DNA of 64,000 bases. Source: Trema orientale (lineage: Eukaryota > Streptophyta > Magnoliopsida > Rosales > Cannabaceae). The translations under genes and the position numbers were made by a program. The notes under the pieces were generated by a model. That model had not been told where the DNA came from. It ran no database searches and was given only the letters and a program-made list of their open reading frames with translations. The stretch lies in NCBI GenBank assembly GCA_002914845.1, contig JXTC01000100.1:110490-174489 (forward strand). Direction: 5' to 3'. Positions 1 to 11,655 of this stretch are shown here, piece by piece; position 1 is the first letter of the stretch, and each line of letters starts with the position of its first letter.

Positions 1-1020
1 CCTTAGGACAGGTAACCTCTCACGTTAGTCAATCTCATGTTCACTCTGTCATCCAACCTAGTGTTTGCCATGTTACATATGCTACAACTCATTATGGCCA
101 ACCTGGTTTGTTCCAGATTATAAATTCTAGATTGACAAAAATTTAGCAGACATTAGAGCCCAATTGGACCACATAAACCAACATTACGACGGCATGAAAA
201 CTAGACCATGTGATATACAACCCTCTATCCATGATGAGTCTATTGTAGCACAACATTCAACTATAGTTGAGCCCATCATAACACTCAACCTACTGCTTTT
301 ATTCCTTTACCTGTTGTTCCTAGTCAACCTACACATCAAGCTCAACATCAAATTCCAAAACTTGGATCAAATACATGTTTGTTTGATTTTCTTTCTAATA
401 TGACTATTGGGCTAGTTTTCAATGTGAGGGAATGTTTTGAGAAGTCAGGTATTCAAACGCATACTGTGATCCAGATAAAATGGGACAAGTGCAACGAATC
501 TAGATCCTACATCGTCATCACGCATCAAGACTTGCGCTTGCCGATTTTTCTCCGCTTCAGATTGCTTCTTTATGATGTATCTGCATTTTAGCTCACCGGA
601 GTCGAGTTCTCGAACCCCGGGAGATTGATGAAGAATAGGAAAGGAATATTTTAGGAATACTATAATAATAATTATTATTATTAAATTAAGTTTTATTTAA
701 TTATTAGGTTTTGAGTAACTAGTTTTAAGTTTTCCGTTTCTATCAGTTTCTAGAATGTGTAGTTTCCTAATTGTGTCCAATTGCCTATCTATAAATAGGC
801 TTAATTATGTAATTGTTTTTCATATTATGAGATTATGAATGAATATTGAGTGATTATTGAGTTTTTTCCTCTATGGCTCTTCTTCTCTTTGAGTTCTTAT
901 CTTGATTCTCTATTGCTTTTCTACCAATTCATCTATTTCTGCCTAAATTCTATCACCCCTTGCTCTTCTACCTATTCTCTTTCTAAATTCTCATCTTATC
1001 CTACATCAGAAACATATTAG
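1..1020 (+). mobile_element. Decayed Ty3-gypsy 3' end with putative LTR
   Basis: The left edge holds short open stretches without an intact gene. Around 464-545 a translation with IKWDKCNES followed by ITHQDLRLP resembles the degenerate chromodomain-like tail of chromovirus integrases. A likely LTR follows at about 650-1016: AT-rich start, a TATAAATAG box near 792, a run of TGAATGAATATTGAG-type sequence, pyrimidine-rich 3' part and an ACA-like end. The rest of the element lies left of the window. No second LTR is available, so the assignment rests on composition and order only. Confidence 0.4.
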
Positions 1021-1330
1021 GGTTAAACATTATTCTATTAGATGAATTCATATATGGTGCATGAGAGGTCAAGAGAAATAGTATGTGCAATCTCAAACTG
1101 GTTGTATTATGCACTTATTGGTAGAGGTGTCCTAGTGCCTTGGTGGGTGGTTAGGTTGAAAAGAAAATAACAAGAGAGGAGTAAAAATCTCAGGCATACG
1201 GTATGGTCCAGAATGAGTTTAAGATTAAAATTGATATAGTACTGATTCAGGAGTTATTTGGACAACGGTCCTTTTTGTACTTGGCTAAGATTTTAACATG
1301 AACAAAAATGTATTTAAGATGTTACATGAA

Positions 1331-1543
1331 TGTAAAGGAACATAATTTGTTATTTCTTAAGAATCAATACACGTACAAGAATGCCTTATATAGGCAACTA
1401 TTTCTACCGCTAGCAGCCACCTTTACAATTGTCTAATAATACTAGCTGACTCTAGACACCATAGCTGACTCTAGACAATATAGCTGACTCCAGGCATGTG
1501 ATTACAGATAACATAGCTGACTCTAGACATGTGATTTCCAACA
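1331..1543 (-). repeat. 3' LTR of the copia element
   Basis: This 213-bp repeat matches 4081-4283. It contains several short repeats of the motif AGCTGACTCTAGAC, which are also present in the partner LTR. It lies directly after the purine-rich tract of the minus-strand element. Confidence 0.85.
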
Positions 1544-1550
1544 CTCCCCC

Positions 1551-4010
1551 TCAAGCTGGCTTAAGAATGTCTTCCATAGCCAGCTTGCTCACTAGCTTAT
1601 CAAAGTGCTTCTTTGGTAATCCCTTCGTGAATATATCAGCTACTTGTTTATTTGTTGGAATATAGGGCATGCAAATGAGTCCTTCCTCTAACTTTTCCTT
1701 AGTAAAGTGCTTATGAACTTCAACATATTTAGTCTTATCATGTAAGACTAGATTGTGGGCAATCGCAATTGTAGCATTATTATCACAAAAGACTTTCATA
1801 GGAAGGCTGCTTGTTACTTTAAGTTCCTCAAGCAGTCTTATAATTCACATTATCTCACAAATTCCATAAGCTAGCGCCCTAAATTGTCCTTCTACTCTGC
1901 TTCTTGCTACAACATTCTGTTTTTTACTTCTCCATGTGAGTAAATTACCTCCAACAAAGGTACAATAATCAGAGGTAGATCTTCTATCAGTTATGCTTCC
2001 TGCTCAATCAGCATCTGTATAGACTTCAACTTCAAATGTTCCTGGTTTGAAAATAGAAGACCCTTTCCTGGAGTTCCCTTTAGGTATCTAAGAATCCTGT
2101 AGATAGCATCAAAATATTCTTGTCCAGGTGAGTGCATGAACTGACTAACCATGGAAACTACAAAAGCTATGTCTGGACGTGTATGAGAGATAAATTAATC
2201 TTCCAACCAAGCGTTGGAATCTATCTCTGTCGAAAACCTTCTCGGTCGTGGCTACTTGTAATTTTGTGTTAGAATCAATGGGTGTTTCAGCTGCTTTACA
2301 CCCCAACAAACTTGTCTCTTTGAGTAGATCCAGTACATATTTCCTTTGAGAAACAAAAATCCCTTTCTTTGATCTTGCAAATTCCATACCAAGGAAATAC
2401 TTCAAAGTGCCCAAGTCTTTAACCTCAAAATCTCGTGTAAGTAACCCCCTTAATTTTTCAATTTCTGAATTGTCACTCCTAGTTAGGATAATATCATCCA
2501 CAAAAACTATCAAGATGGCAATTTTACCTTCACTAGAATGTTTAAAAAACATTGCGTGATTTGCTTGGCTTTGAGTGAAACCATGGCTCTTTACTGCTTT
2601 TCCAAATCGTTCAAACCACGTCCTTGGAGATTACTTGAGTCCATAGAGAGATTTCTTCAGTTTGCACACTCTTTGATTTTCTTCTGTTTCTTCGAAACTT
2701 GGCAGAGGATCCATGAAGACTTCTTCTTCCAAGTCACCATTCAAGAATGCATTTTTTGCGTCAAGTTGATGTAAAGGCCAATTTAAATGAACTGCAAGAG
2801 AGTAAAATTCTAATGGAGTTAATCTTTGCCACTGGTGCAAATGTTTCTTGGTAATCTATCCCAAACTTTTGAGTAAATCTTTTTGCAACCAGGCGTGCTT
2901 TGTTTCTTTCAATAGTACCATCAGCTTTACATTTGATGGTAAACACCCATTTACAGCCCACTGTATTCTTTCCTTTAGGTAACTCCATCATCTCCCATGT
3001 TTTGTTTCTTTTAAGGGCATTCATCTCTTCTAAAATTGCTGTCTTCCAATTGGAGTGACTAAGAACTTCCTAAATGTTCCTTAGCACAAATAGATCAGTA
3101 ATTTTTGAGGTAAAAGCTCAATGTTTTTCTGAGAGCTTTTGATAAGATATAAAATTAGTAATAGGGTGCTCAGTACAAGCTCTCACTCCTTTTCTAAGAG
3201 CAATAGGAACATCAAGATCAGAAATTGGAACATTATGAGAATCTAAAATACCTGGAATCGAAGGAGCTGATGTTTGACCTTGTTCCAGGTTAGCAGGATT
3301 GTCTCCAGTAGTTTGATGAAATTTTCTTCTAGTATAAACACGAAGTTTAGGAGGATTATTATTTTCGAGGGTTTCTCTTCTTGCTTGTGACTCATTAATT
3401 TCTGTCATAGATATGCTAGATTGTCCTATTTTTTCTTTAACAAATAATTCAGTCTCTTTATCAAAAAGAGTATTATTAGGGAAAATCATTTTAGGTAATG
3501 GTACCGAAATATACCAAAACTAATCTTCATTATCTCTCTCCCCCTGAAGAGAAGTTTTGCTAAAGTTTGGAGATTGTTCAATAAAGGTAACATCCATAGT
3601 AATGACATTTTTTTTTAATTGGATTAAAGCATTTGTATCCTTTTTTATTTGAAGCGTAGCCAATAAAGACACATTTTTCTGCTCTAGGATCTAGTTTATC
3701 TTGGGGATGACTAGGTACATGAACATAAACAATGCATCCAAACACTTTCAAAGGCAAATCTGTAGTTAACCGATTTGTAGGAAACAATTTTTTTTGAACT
3801 CTGTAAAGGAGTTGCATAATTCAAAACAAGAGTAGGGATTCTGTTACCAAATAAAAGGAGGTTAAAATAGCTTTGCCCCACAAATATTTTGGTACGTGCA
3901 TAGAAAACATAAGTGTCCTAGCTACTTCTAACAAATGACGGTTTTTGCGTTCAGCTATACCGTTTTGTTGGGGTGTATCTCTACAAGTAGATTGGTGGTG
4001 GATGCCTTTA
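1551..4010 (-). pseudogene. copia pol remnant: integrase end, reverse transcriptase, RNase H
   Basis: On the minus strand from high to low coordinates: an integrase catalytic-core end with TPQQNGIAERKNRHLLEVAR (about 3900-3980); the integrase C-terminal block LKVFGCIVYVHVP...KCVFIGY (3578-3817); a linker (3118-3489); reverse transcriptase start with [26 protein letters not shown] and ETFAPVA (2761-3024); the palm with FVDDI in place of YVDD and KDLGTLKYFLGMEF (2145-2552); then RNase H, with DRRST near 1985 and CDNNATIAIAHN plus ADIFTKGLP at 1551-1799. Frame changes and stops separate the blocks, so no single polyprotein can be made. The order integrase before RT is diagnostic of copia elements. 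Confidence 0.88.
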
Positions 4011-4064
4011 TCTCTTAGAAAAATCCCCAGTTTTTTATTTTTTTTTATTTTTATTTTTTTCCTT

Positions 4065-4081
4065 CTGCTGCTCTGATGCCA
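4065..4081 (-). other. Primer-binding site of the copia element
   Basis: On the minus strand the sequence is TGGCATCAGAGCAGCAG, one base away from the plant copia consensus TGGTATCAGAGC that pairs with initiator tRNA-Met. It sits directly inside the 5' LTR. Confidence 0.75.
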
Positions 4082-4283
4082 TAAAGGAACAGAATTTGTT
4101 ATTTCTTAAGAATCAATACACGTACAAGAATGCCTTATATAGGCAGATTTACACGACTATTTCTACAGCTAGTAGCTACCTTTACAACTGTCTAATAATG
4201 CTAGCTGACTCTATGCACCATAGCTGACTCTAGACATGTGATTACAGACAGCATAGCTGACTTTAGATATGTGATATCCGACA
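4081..4283 (-). repeat. 5' LTR of the copia element
   Basis: This direct repeat of 1331-1543 has small indels, for example an extra GATTTACACG-type stretch near 4150 and a missing AGCTGACTC unit. The divergence between the LTRs shows the insertion is not recent. Confidence 0.83.
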
Positions 4284-4874
4284 TAATGAAATATGTAACA
4301 TGGTCAATCCAAATTTTGTAGTTATGTAAGGACTGATGTTGAGATTTGAGTCCTTTAATGTAATTCTGTTTTATGATTGGATTCCTTATGCGCTTTGATC
4401 TTTTATTCTTCCAATATTTAATACAAATCTCGTTTCTTATTAAAAAAAGTGTAAGAACTGATGTTGGCAATGAGAAATGATTAGTGCTTTCCATTTTCCT
4501 TCCCACCTGTTGTAGATAGCCTATCATTACTGAAAACACTACTAGAATTTTTTCCAATCTTCCAAGAAGAAATTTGTTTTCTTCTCTTCTTGTGTGTGTG
4601 TGTGTTTTCGTTTTGGGGTTGTCTTTTTCTTTTCTTTTTTTTCCTTTTTAATTTTTTTTCCCTCTCATTTGGTAACCTATTCATTAGTTTTCTCGTTGTT
4701 GTTCAGCTTGTACATTTTCCTTTGAGTAATGCTTGCAAATAATCCCTAATTTAAATCTACAACTTTTGCTTATGACCTTTATTTATTTATTTTTTTTTCA
4801 GAAGATGCATTGATATCATACTTTGACTTTGGTCTGTGATATAATTTGAGTTTGGTTTGTTATTTAATATGCAG
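4284..4874 (+). other. Intron of the NOL10-like gene (3' part)
   Basis: AT-rich and pyrimidine-rich sequence ending in a TATGCAG acceptor at 4868-4874. I see no WD-repeat exon here. If the gene is intact, the copia and gypsy insertions lie in this intron, which would exceed 4.8 kb. Confidence 0.5.
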
Positions 4875-7800
4875 GTTCTGATCTATGACTTGCGTTCATC
4901 ACATCCGATTCAAGTTAAGGATCACATGTAAGGCTATTGCCTCATTTGTTTTCAAAAGACTCTTTTGAAATAAAGAAAAAGAAAACGCTAGGACTTATTG
5001 CTTGTTGTCAACTGTCTTTGGTACACAGGTATGACAGCCCAATATTAGGTATTAAGTGGCATCGAGTTCTTGGATCTAGACAGCCAAAGTTAATCACTGC
5101 CGATAAACATATCGTCAAAATATGGGACTCTAAAACGGTAATAAGTTACTTTGATTAAAATAGAAGTTTCTTGTACAGTTTGTTATATACTTTGGTCTGA
5201 AGTTATTTTGATTATAACAATGGAGTTTATTGTTGTCTCTGGTTGGTAAGGAGAAATGCTATCAATGCATTTGTCACACAGGACTAGAAGGGATTGGATG
5301 AGATTATTATCGAGTATTTAAATGGAATAGTTAGTACCATACGGTGTGTCATCAGAAAATGAAATGGGCTATAAGCACTTTTTAAATATAATAATAAAGA
5401 GAACACATTTATTGCTTTATGATAAAAATGTGTCTGACAAATGTATCCGTATCTTTCTTTACTAAAAAGAAAAAACTAAATTTTAATTCCAAGCCAAAAT
5501 GTAATAGTGGACATCTATGGAATTGTTTTATCGCATGGTATATAGGGGTTTCTGTAATCATCTTAGGAGGGGATTAAGTGAAAACTGGATAAATAATCCT
5601 GGCTTAATTTGGCTTTTGCTAGGATTGTTTAGTTGTATCCTGTCTGTAATCCAACTCACCAAACAAGCAAAGTAAATGTTAAGAGGAGAGAGTGATATTT
5701 ATTTGATTATCTCATCTTCTGGCTCTCCCCTTCCCCTTATGTTTCTCTTTCTTTAGTTGATTTTTTCTCTGTTTCCAGGGAGATGGCATGACAAGCATTG
5801 AGCCAGCTGCTGGAACAATAAATGATATATGTGTATTTGATGACACTGGGTTGATGTTGCTTGCCTTAGACGGCAGTCAGATACCAGCTTACTTTTTGCC
5901 CGCTCTGGGTCCCGCTCCCAAGTGGAGTCCTAGACTGCAACAGTGGGTATGTATTTCAGGTCTTATTTGCTTGATTTAAATATTGCGTTCTAGTCCTTAT
6001 GTTTGTAGAGATCTTTGAATGCACAGTTTGACATTCTTTGACCTTTCTTTTTACAGGAAGAGCTAGAGCTTGAGGGAAATAAAGAAGCATTCATATATGA
6101 TAAAACTAAGTTTTTGACGAAAGAAGATCTTGACAAATTGAATTTGACCAATCTTATTGGGACGGATTTAGTCAGAGCCTCCATGCATGGATACTTCGTT
6201 GATTATTCGGTCTATATGAAGGTTAGACCAGCTTGTATTTTTGTTTGTTTATTTTCATTTAGTGTGTTATGCCTCCTAGCCAAACTGTGCCCTCCCTCCT
6301 CTCGTCAAGTCGCCACTGCACCTCTGCCAGCAACGGTTTCAACCAGAACATCGGTGCCGAACAGGGTTGGTGTGGAGCTTGGCAACATTGTTGCTCTGGA
6401 GCCTTGTTTTAGTTTTATTAGTAATTTTAAGTTCTTTAATAAAGACCCACACAAGTGCACATCTTCATGGTCATGGTCCTTGGGGTTTTTGATTGCTATG
6501 ATAATATTTTCCACCGTCCTGGACATTTTGAGTTGCTTGTTACACCCATTTTGTCTAATCTACTTTGCAGGCTAAAGAATTGGCAGATCCTTCTTCATAC
6601 GATAAATATATAGAGCAGAGAAGGCAAGAAAAGCTGGAAAAAGAGTTAGCCACTCGAATTGCAGTAAGTTACATTTAATTTGAAATTTAGTACCTTTTTT
6701 CCGGTGACATTTCTGCATTAGCTTATAATCATCTTAGGATTTAGGCTAAAGTTATTGTACCTCCTCCTCACTTCCTGTATTTAATTCTCTTTCCTTTTTA
6801 TATAGACACATATATCAATTGGTATTGTTACACATGCCTCCTAGAAAATTTGTGGATCTTATTACACCTGTCTGAATAATTAAAAGAGTTCTTGTTACCT
6901 ACCAAGTTTATAAATGTATTCATCCAACTTCATATTGACTTCTACTTTTAGCTGACTTGACTTTAATCTATTTTTCTGATGCTTTAGACCAAGAGGAAAC
7001 TACCCAAAGTTAACCGTATTCTGGCAAAGCAAATTGTTGAGAACGAAGAAGCAGAAAATGCGAAGAAAGATGCTGATGACGAGGACATCAAAAGACCATC
7101 TAAGAAAAAGAAGGCACTTAGCAGTGACATTTTTAAAGATGAACGGTTTATGAAAATGTTTGAACACAAGGTAAGACAATCTAATGAAATGGAAATGTGG
7201 CTGATGGTACCAATTGCCAATTGCATGGACCTGCTCCCTTTTATTTTGTTTTTCTTGGCTAATTTTTGTATTTTCGTCTTTCTGTAAAATATTGAATGTA
7301 TGGTTTTCCAGCCATGGAAGCAGTCAATGAATCACGTCTTTTAATTGCTTTCTTTCTTAATTGTTTGCCTGTATGATATGGACTTACACCTCTGCAATTT
7401 TTGTGTTCAGGACTTTGAAATTGATGAGTTGTCGCAAGAGTATCTGGCCCTACACCCTGTTGCTTCTTCTAAGAAGCAACCATCTTTGGTGGAGGAACAT
7501 TTTGAACCTGTTTTTGAGGATGAAGATCAAAGTGATTCTGATGCTTCTCCAGTATCTAATGATGATCCCAACAACGAAAAGACTAAAACGAAAGGACGAG
7601 TTCCAAGGTGAGCTTATATACCTCTGGTTGTAATATTCCATTTTTCTCCTCCTTGAGGGTTTGAGCGTGAGTCATATTTCACAGTTTGTAGCTTGCTTAC
7701 TGATTTTAAACTTTGCGAAACACTTAAATTGCTTTGTCTAATCGTTATTTTATGCATCTTGACTCCTAAGTTTGTCTAAGGACTAGTGTAGGTTAAAATT

Positions 7801-8239
7801 TGTCTAAATTTGATATATGTATCGTGGCTTTAGATAGTAGTGGTTAAGTTAGTGAAGTTCTGTTTCATGGCATTGTGTACGTAGATTGCATGAAGTCAAG
7901 GATGAGCGGCATGCAGAAGCATTCTTCAATCGTACATCACTTGCAAATGAGGATTCACTTCCACTTGGCGAGAGACTGGCATCTCTAAATGATAACCCAC
8001 GGCCTTCTTCCGGTATTCCAAATGGAGTCAAGTTTGGACCTGGTGGATCACGAGAGATATCATTCTTATCAAGAAGCTCAGCCAAGTATGTAGAGGATGA
8101 GGAAGAGAAAGGAAAACGAGGTGGACGTAGGAGGGGAATTGGACCATTGGGGCTGAAGTCAACCTTTGGAGGCCGAGGGAGAGGAGGTAGAGGAGGGAGA
8201 GGAGGGCATCGTGGGAGAGGCAGAAGAGGCCGTCGGTGA
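4875..8239 (+). CDS. NOL10: NOL10/Enp2-like nucleolar WD-repeat protein (5'-truncated by window)
   Basis: Eight exons are visible: 4875-4927, 5029-5137, 5779-5946, 6057-6221, 6571-6663, 6988-7170, 7411-7607 and 7885-8239 (stop TGA). All introns are GT-AG and phases join, giving about 440 residues. The start reads VLIYDLRSSHPIQVKDH, then LITADKHIVKIWDSKT (last WD blades), then TSIEPAAGTINDICVF and the family signature YFLPALGPAPKWSPRLQQW. Next come FLTKEDLDKLNLTNLIGTDL and MHGYFVDYSVYMK, a lysine-rich segment, and an NUC153-type block (DIFKDERFMKMFEHKDFEID). The C-terminus is arginine-glycine rich (GGRGRGGRGGRGGHRGRG), usual for nucleolar RNA-associated proteins. Members of this family act in 18S rRNA processing and 40S assembly. 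Compared with the family, about 270 N-terminal residues are missing and must lie left of the window. The reading frame looks intact throughout. Confidence 0.93.
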
Positions 8240-8900
8240 ATTGTGTCGTCTCATCCCTTTTGTTCATGATCATCTCTTTGCGTCGTTCAGCTCTGATATT
8301 CTTTCCTATGCCCCCTCAGGGCATTTTGCTATTTTACTAGGTACATCCCTACTCCAGGATGGGGGGCCATGTGAATCAAGTTCTAACTTAAGAAGTGAGT
8401 TAATGGATCTTTTTTTTTTTTTTTTTCCCCCTCCTCTTGATATGGAAAAAGAGGTCAGGAATTTATAATTCCAAGTTTTGTATGGAGGTAAGATTTTTTG
8501 TATTGGACAGTCCAAGAAAAGCATAAATGATATGAAAGATGGGTGCTTTTTATATTTCTCTTGTTTATTATTATTATTTTTCTTTTTTCAGTTTTTATAT
8601 GTTTTGCCTTCATTTTATCACAAAAGCGTCTAATCTTTTGTTTCTCGAGTACGGATTTATTTATTTTTTTGAATTTGAGTAGAGCCAAAAGGGTCCTCGA
8701 TATTGGGAGTAATCCTTTTGATTCTAGTATCTTGTGATGTTGGAGCCATTTGTTCTCACAAAGCTTCTCCTTCAGTTTCACAAGTCACAGCTTTTATTGG
8801 CTGTTGTAACATTTATGTACACAGACTCACCAGGAGAATACAGTCTGGTAACATTGGCATCAACCTTGGCAATTTATTTTCTTTCAGGCTAAGCGTTTGA
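8240..8900 (+). other. Probable 3' UTR and downstream flank of the NOL10-like gene
   Basis: T-rich sequence following the TGA. It includes a long T run at 8410-8425 and several AT-rich stretches where polyadenylation could occur. I see no conserved ORF. The exact 3' end cannot be fixed without transcript data. Confidence 0.45.
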
Positions 8901-8932
8901 ATTATATATAAGATATATACTAGTCTACTTTA

Positions 8933-9117
8933 GGGTTTTTTTTTTTTTATTTTTTATTTTTTGGAAGTGAGCAAGATTCAAATTAAGGTCCTGTCTTAGA
9001 GAAATGTGCGGTTACTATCAAGTTATGCCTGCAACTAATATTTCGTTTAAGTTTTAGAAGGTTAATAATTTAACAACTTTACCATTGTAAATTATTTTAT
9101 TTATTCATTTATTTATT
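8933..9117. repeat. Short dispersed repeat, related copy at about 41290-41350
   Basis: The segment GATTCAAATTAAGGTCCTGT with flanking GGAAGTGAG and TCTTAG occurs here (8962-9000) and again just left of the long LTR element at 41318-41353. Both are preceded by a T-rich tract. The family is not recognised. The remainder is plain AT-rich sequence. Confidence 0.5.
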
Positions 9118-9289
9118 GGGCGCGTCTATAGTAGGGGCGCCCCTACGTAGGGCTCTGTCTATTCACCGTTGGATGGGAATCTGTATATAAATAGATTCTC
9201 CACAGATTCCCGTTATTCCCCACAGATTCCCATCCAACGATAATTAAGGCATGACCTTACGTAGGAACGCCCCTACCGTAGCCATCCCC
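9118..9289 (+). mobile_element. Foldback MITE, copy 1 (172 bp)
   Basis: The ends are imperfect inverted repeats: GGGGCGCCCCTACGTAGGG near the left end pairs with CTTACGTAGGAACGCCCC near the right, and CGTTGGATGGGAATCTG pairs with CAGATTCCCATCCAACG further in. A second copy lies in opposite orientation at 10197-10367. The flanks are low-complexity TTATTTATT-type sequence, so a 9-bp target duplication is possible but not certain. Long terminal inverted repeats suggest a Mutator-type MITE. Confidence 0.72.
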
Positions 9290-9434
9290 TTATTATTTAT
9301 ATTGCCCTAACTTGATTGTGAATATCACATATAATTACATTTGTTAAATCTCCTCACCACGATTTTTATGTCTTTTTCGTTATAGTAAATCATTATTAAC
9401 ACATAGATTATGTCAACAACCGTGTTGAGAAAAG

Positions 9435-9628
9435 AATAGTGCTAGGTATACCGAAATTTATACCAAATTTTTAGTACCAATGTATTTGAGTTGGCACTAT
9501 TTAATTAGTGTAATAAAACTTATCACAAATAAGTTAATCATATTCACTAATTAAATATTATCAACTCACATGCCACATGTGTTGGTATTAAAAATTTAGT
9601 AAAAATTTTGGTACACATAGCATTATCC
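9435..9628. mobile_element. Foldback MITE, about 190 bp
   Basis: The left half (TGCTAGGTATACC...ACCAAATTTTTAGTACCAA) is the approximate reverse complement of the right half (TTGGTATTAAAAATTTAGT...GGTACACATAGCA). The inner arms continue with AACTCA and ATTTAATTAGT blocks, so nearly the whole segment folds into one hairpin. It has no coding capacity. Confidence 0.75.
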
Positions 9629-9639
9629 TTGAGAAAATG

Positions 9640-10160
9640 TTGCTCAAATTGATGAGGAAATGTTACGTAGAAAAGCCTGTAGACCTTCTATAATGTCAAA
9701 GCCAATATTTCTTCATGATCAAAGATTTTGTTATTAGTTTTTGACCAAAGATTTTATTACTCCTTAATATTCGAATTTCTTTTATTTTTTCAGAAATAAT
9801 AATTGATTTTTTGTTACACTCAAAAAATATCTTTTCTTTTTAATTGTTTTTTTTTACTTTATTACTTGACCCAAATTTATTCAAAATTTAATTAAGAGTT
9901 TTGCGCTAAAACAATTTTTTTTAGTTGCACTTTCGTATTTTTTTCTTTTAGGTTTGCTATATGGATTTAGAACGTAGAAAATTTATTTCATGAACTACAA
10001 TTGATCAGAATTTTAAAAGGACGAAAATAACCTCCTTAGTCTTACTCAATTGCCAAGATCATCAATCTCAAAGTTTCGTATCTATTAATATTATAGAATA
10101 ATGAATGTTCTTTTGAGTTTCCTAAATGAGTTCCGGCTATTTAGTTTTTTTCTTTTTAGC
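9640..10160. other. AT-rich intergenic sequence, no feature recognised
   Basis: Low-GC sequence without a convincing ORF, RNA gene or repeat structure. Confidence 0.4.
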
Positions 10161-10196
10161 TAAATATAGGTCATTATATTCTTACGAAAAAAAATA

Positions 10197-10367
10197 GGGG
10201 ATGGCTACGGTAGGGCGTCCCTACGTAGGGTCATGCCTTAATTATCGTAGGATGAGAATCTGTGGGGAATAACGGGAATCTGTGGAGAATCTATTTATAT
10301 GCAGATTCCCATCCAACGGTGAATAGACAGGGCCCTACGTAGGGGCGCCCCTACTGTAGACGCGCCC
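10197..10367 (-). mobile_element. Foldback MITE, copy 2 (inverted relative to copy 1)
   Basis: This is the reverse complement of 9118-9289 with scattered mismatches. It is bounded by A-rich flanks that could be a 9-bp duplication. A perfect 19-bp direct repeat (AAATATAGGTCATTATATT) lies on either side, at 10162-10180 and 10372-10390. The left copy is separated from the MITE by 16 bases; the right one is nearly adjacent. Confidence 0.72.
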
Positions 10368-10491
10368 AAAAAAATATAGGTCATTATATTACTATTTTTT
10401 TTTTACTACAATAACGTGGTATTTTATGCTCAAAATTTGCAACTGTTCTTCATACTGAACTTACCACAATGCCACTGTACGACGTAATCAG

Positions 10492-10563
10492 TGTAGGATG
10501 CCCCGCCCCACACCGGGCGTAAGTGGAGCGGGGCGGGGTGTATAAATTCGTCTCGATTTTTAT

Positions 10564-10595
<32 letters not shown>

Positions 10596-11585
10596 TGTTG
10601 GAAAGTAGCCTTTAGGTGATGATCAATCATGCTTAGTAAATTTTGTAAAATTCTATTATTGTGATTCATTTTTATAGCCTAAAATTTCTCTGATATCCAA
10701 AATTCTGTTATTGCTTTGTTATTTTCATTTGTAATATCTATTAATCTAATTTTACGTCTTTATCGGCTAGGAGATACTTTGAGAAAGGGAAAAAAAAAAT
10801 GCAATAGTACAAACAATTTTCTACCTATAAACATGGGCACCGAAAATTTTGGGATAAGACTACAATTTACTACGAATATATATATGTATATATATATATA
10901 CTATTTCTTTTCGACGAGTTGATAAAAAAAATTCTTAAAGAAAATACAACTTTTATAAGGACCAACTTCAGCTTGGACTGATTAACAAAAAAGAAAAAAA
11001 AAAAGAACCCTTCGGCTTGGACTCCGGGAAAAAAAGCCAACGACATATCTGAAATATACATATGTATATGTGTATCTGCGACCATGCATTTTTATTACAA
11101 ACATCGTAAGAGAGTGAAGTTCAATAACAGAAATATATATATATACACACATATATATATATACTTGAGTTAAAAAATCGACATTTTCTTACAGAACTAT
11201 TATCTTACAATTTTTGCATAATTTTTTTATTTAAGTTTTTTTTGTAAGAATTTTTTTGTCTTTTATTTTTATGTTTTTCAGTTTTAACAGTCCTTTAATA
11301 AAGTTTCGAACAATTAAAAATACAAATGTTTTCTAACTTTAATTAAAAAAGTTAAGATATAAAAATTATTCTTTTTAAAGTTTTTAATTTTTTCAGGAAA
11401 GAAAATTTAAAAACGAATAAATAAACGAGGGAATAGAGTAGGGCGACCCACCATCCCGAGGGACAGAGAAGGTCGGGGCCCCGTCCTGCTCCATAACTAT
11501 GAGGGGCGGGGCAAACCCAAATGTGGGAAGGGGCGAGGAAAGCCCTACTCTCCCCGCCCCCGCCCCTTACCCGATAGGCACCAAT
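10492..11585. mobile_element. Possible non-autonomous hAT-like element with GC-rich ends
   Basis: G/C-rich ends (TAGGATGCCCCGCCCC near 10493, and ACCCGATAGGCACC at the right end, read in reverse GGTGCCTATCGGGT) flank an AT-rich interior. Runs such as GGGGCGGGG and CCCCGCCCC recall the subterminal repeats of plant hAT elements. Possible 8-bp flanks AATCAGTG and AATCACCT share only five positions. The interior has no transposase ORF and contains AT microsatellites around 10879-10900 and 11134-11162. Confidence 0.38.
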
Positions 11586-11655
11586 CACCTCCCAAACTTC
11601 TATATATCACTTTGGTCTATATTTTTAGCCAAAAATCTTCATTCTTGCTGCATTT

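Larger units (their letters stand above)
1331..4283 (-). mobile_element. Internally deleted Ty1-copia retrotransposon with both LTRs
   Basis: Two direct repeats of about 200 bp (1331-1543 and 4081-4283) bound the element. Read on the minus strand the LTR begins TGTTGGAAATCACATG and ends CCTTTACA. A polypurine tract (TTGAGGGGGAG on the minus strand) abuts the 3' LTR at 1544-1556, and a primer-binding site of initiator-Met type (TGGCATCAGAGC) abuts the 5' LTR at 4070-4081. Only about 2.5 kb lies between the LTRs. It encodes the end of integrase, reverse transcriptase and RNase H, so gag, protease and most of integrase are deleted. A clean 5-bp target duplication is not visible; ATGAA occurs at 1326-1330 and, offset by two bases, at 4286-4290. 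Confidence 0.88.

Noticed and set aside
6222-6570. Extension of the exon ending at 6221 through an open frame to 6575
   Set aside because: GT at 6222 and AG at 6570 join family-consistent sequence (YMK to AKELADPSS); the open intron frame encodes a non-conserved hydrophobic stretch.
7849-8273. Minus-strand and alternate-frame ORFs over the last NOL10-like exon
   Set aside because: They are antisense shadows of a clear exon with RGG repeats.
9118-10367. A single 1.25-kb transposon with 171-bp terminal inverted repeats
   Set aside because: Each arm is itself a palindromic MITE with its own flanks, and the outer flanks do not match; two independent inverted copies fit better.
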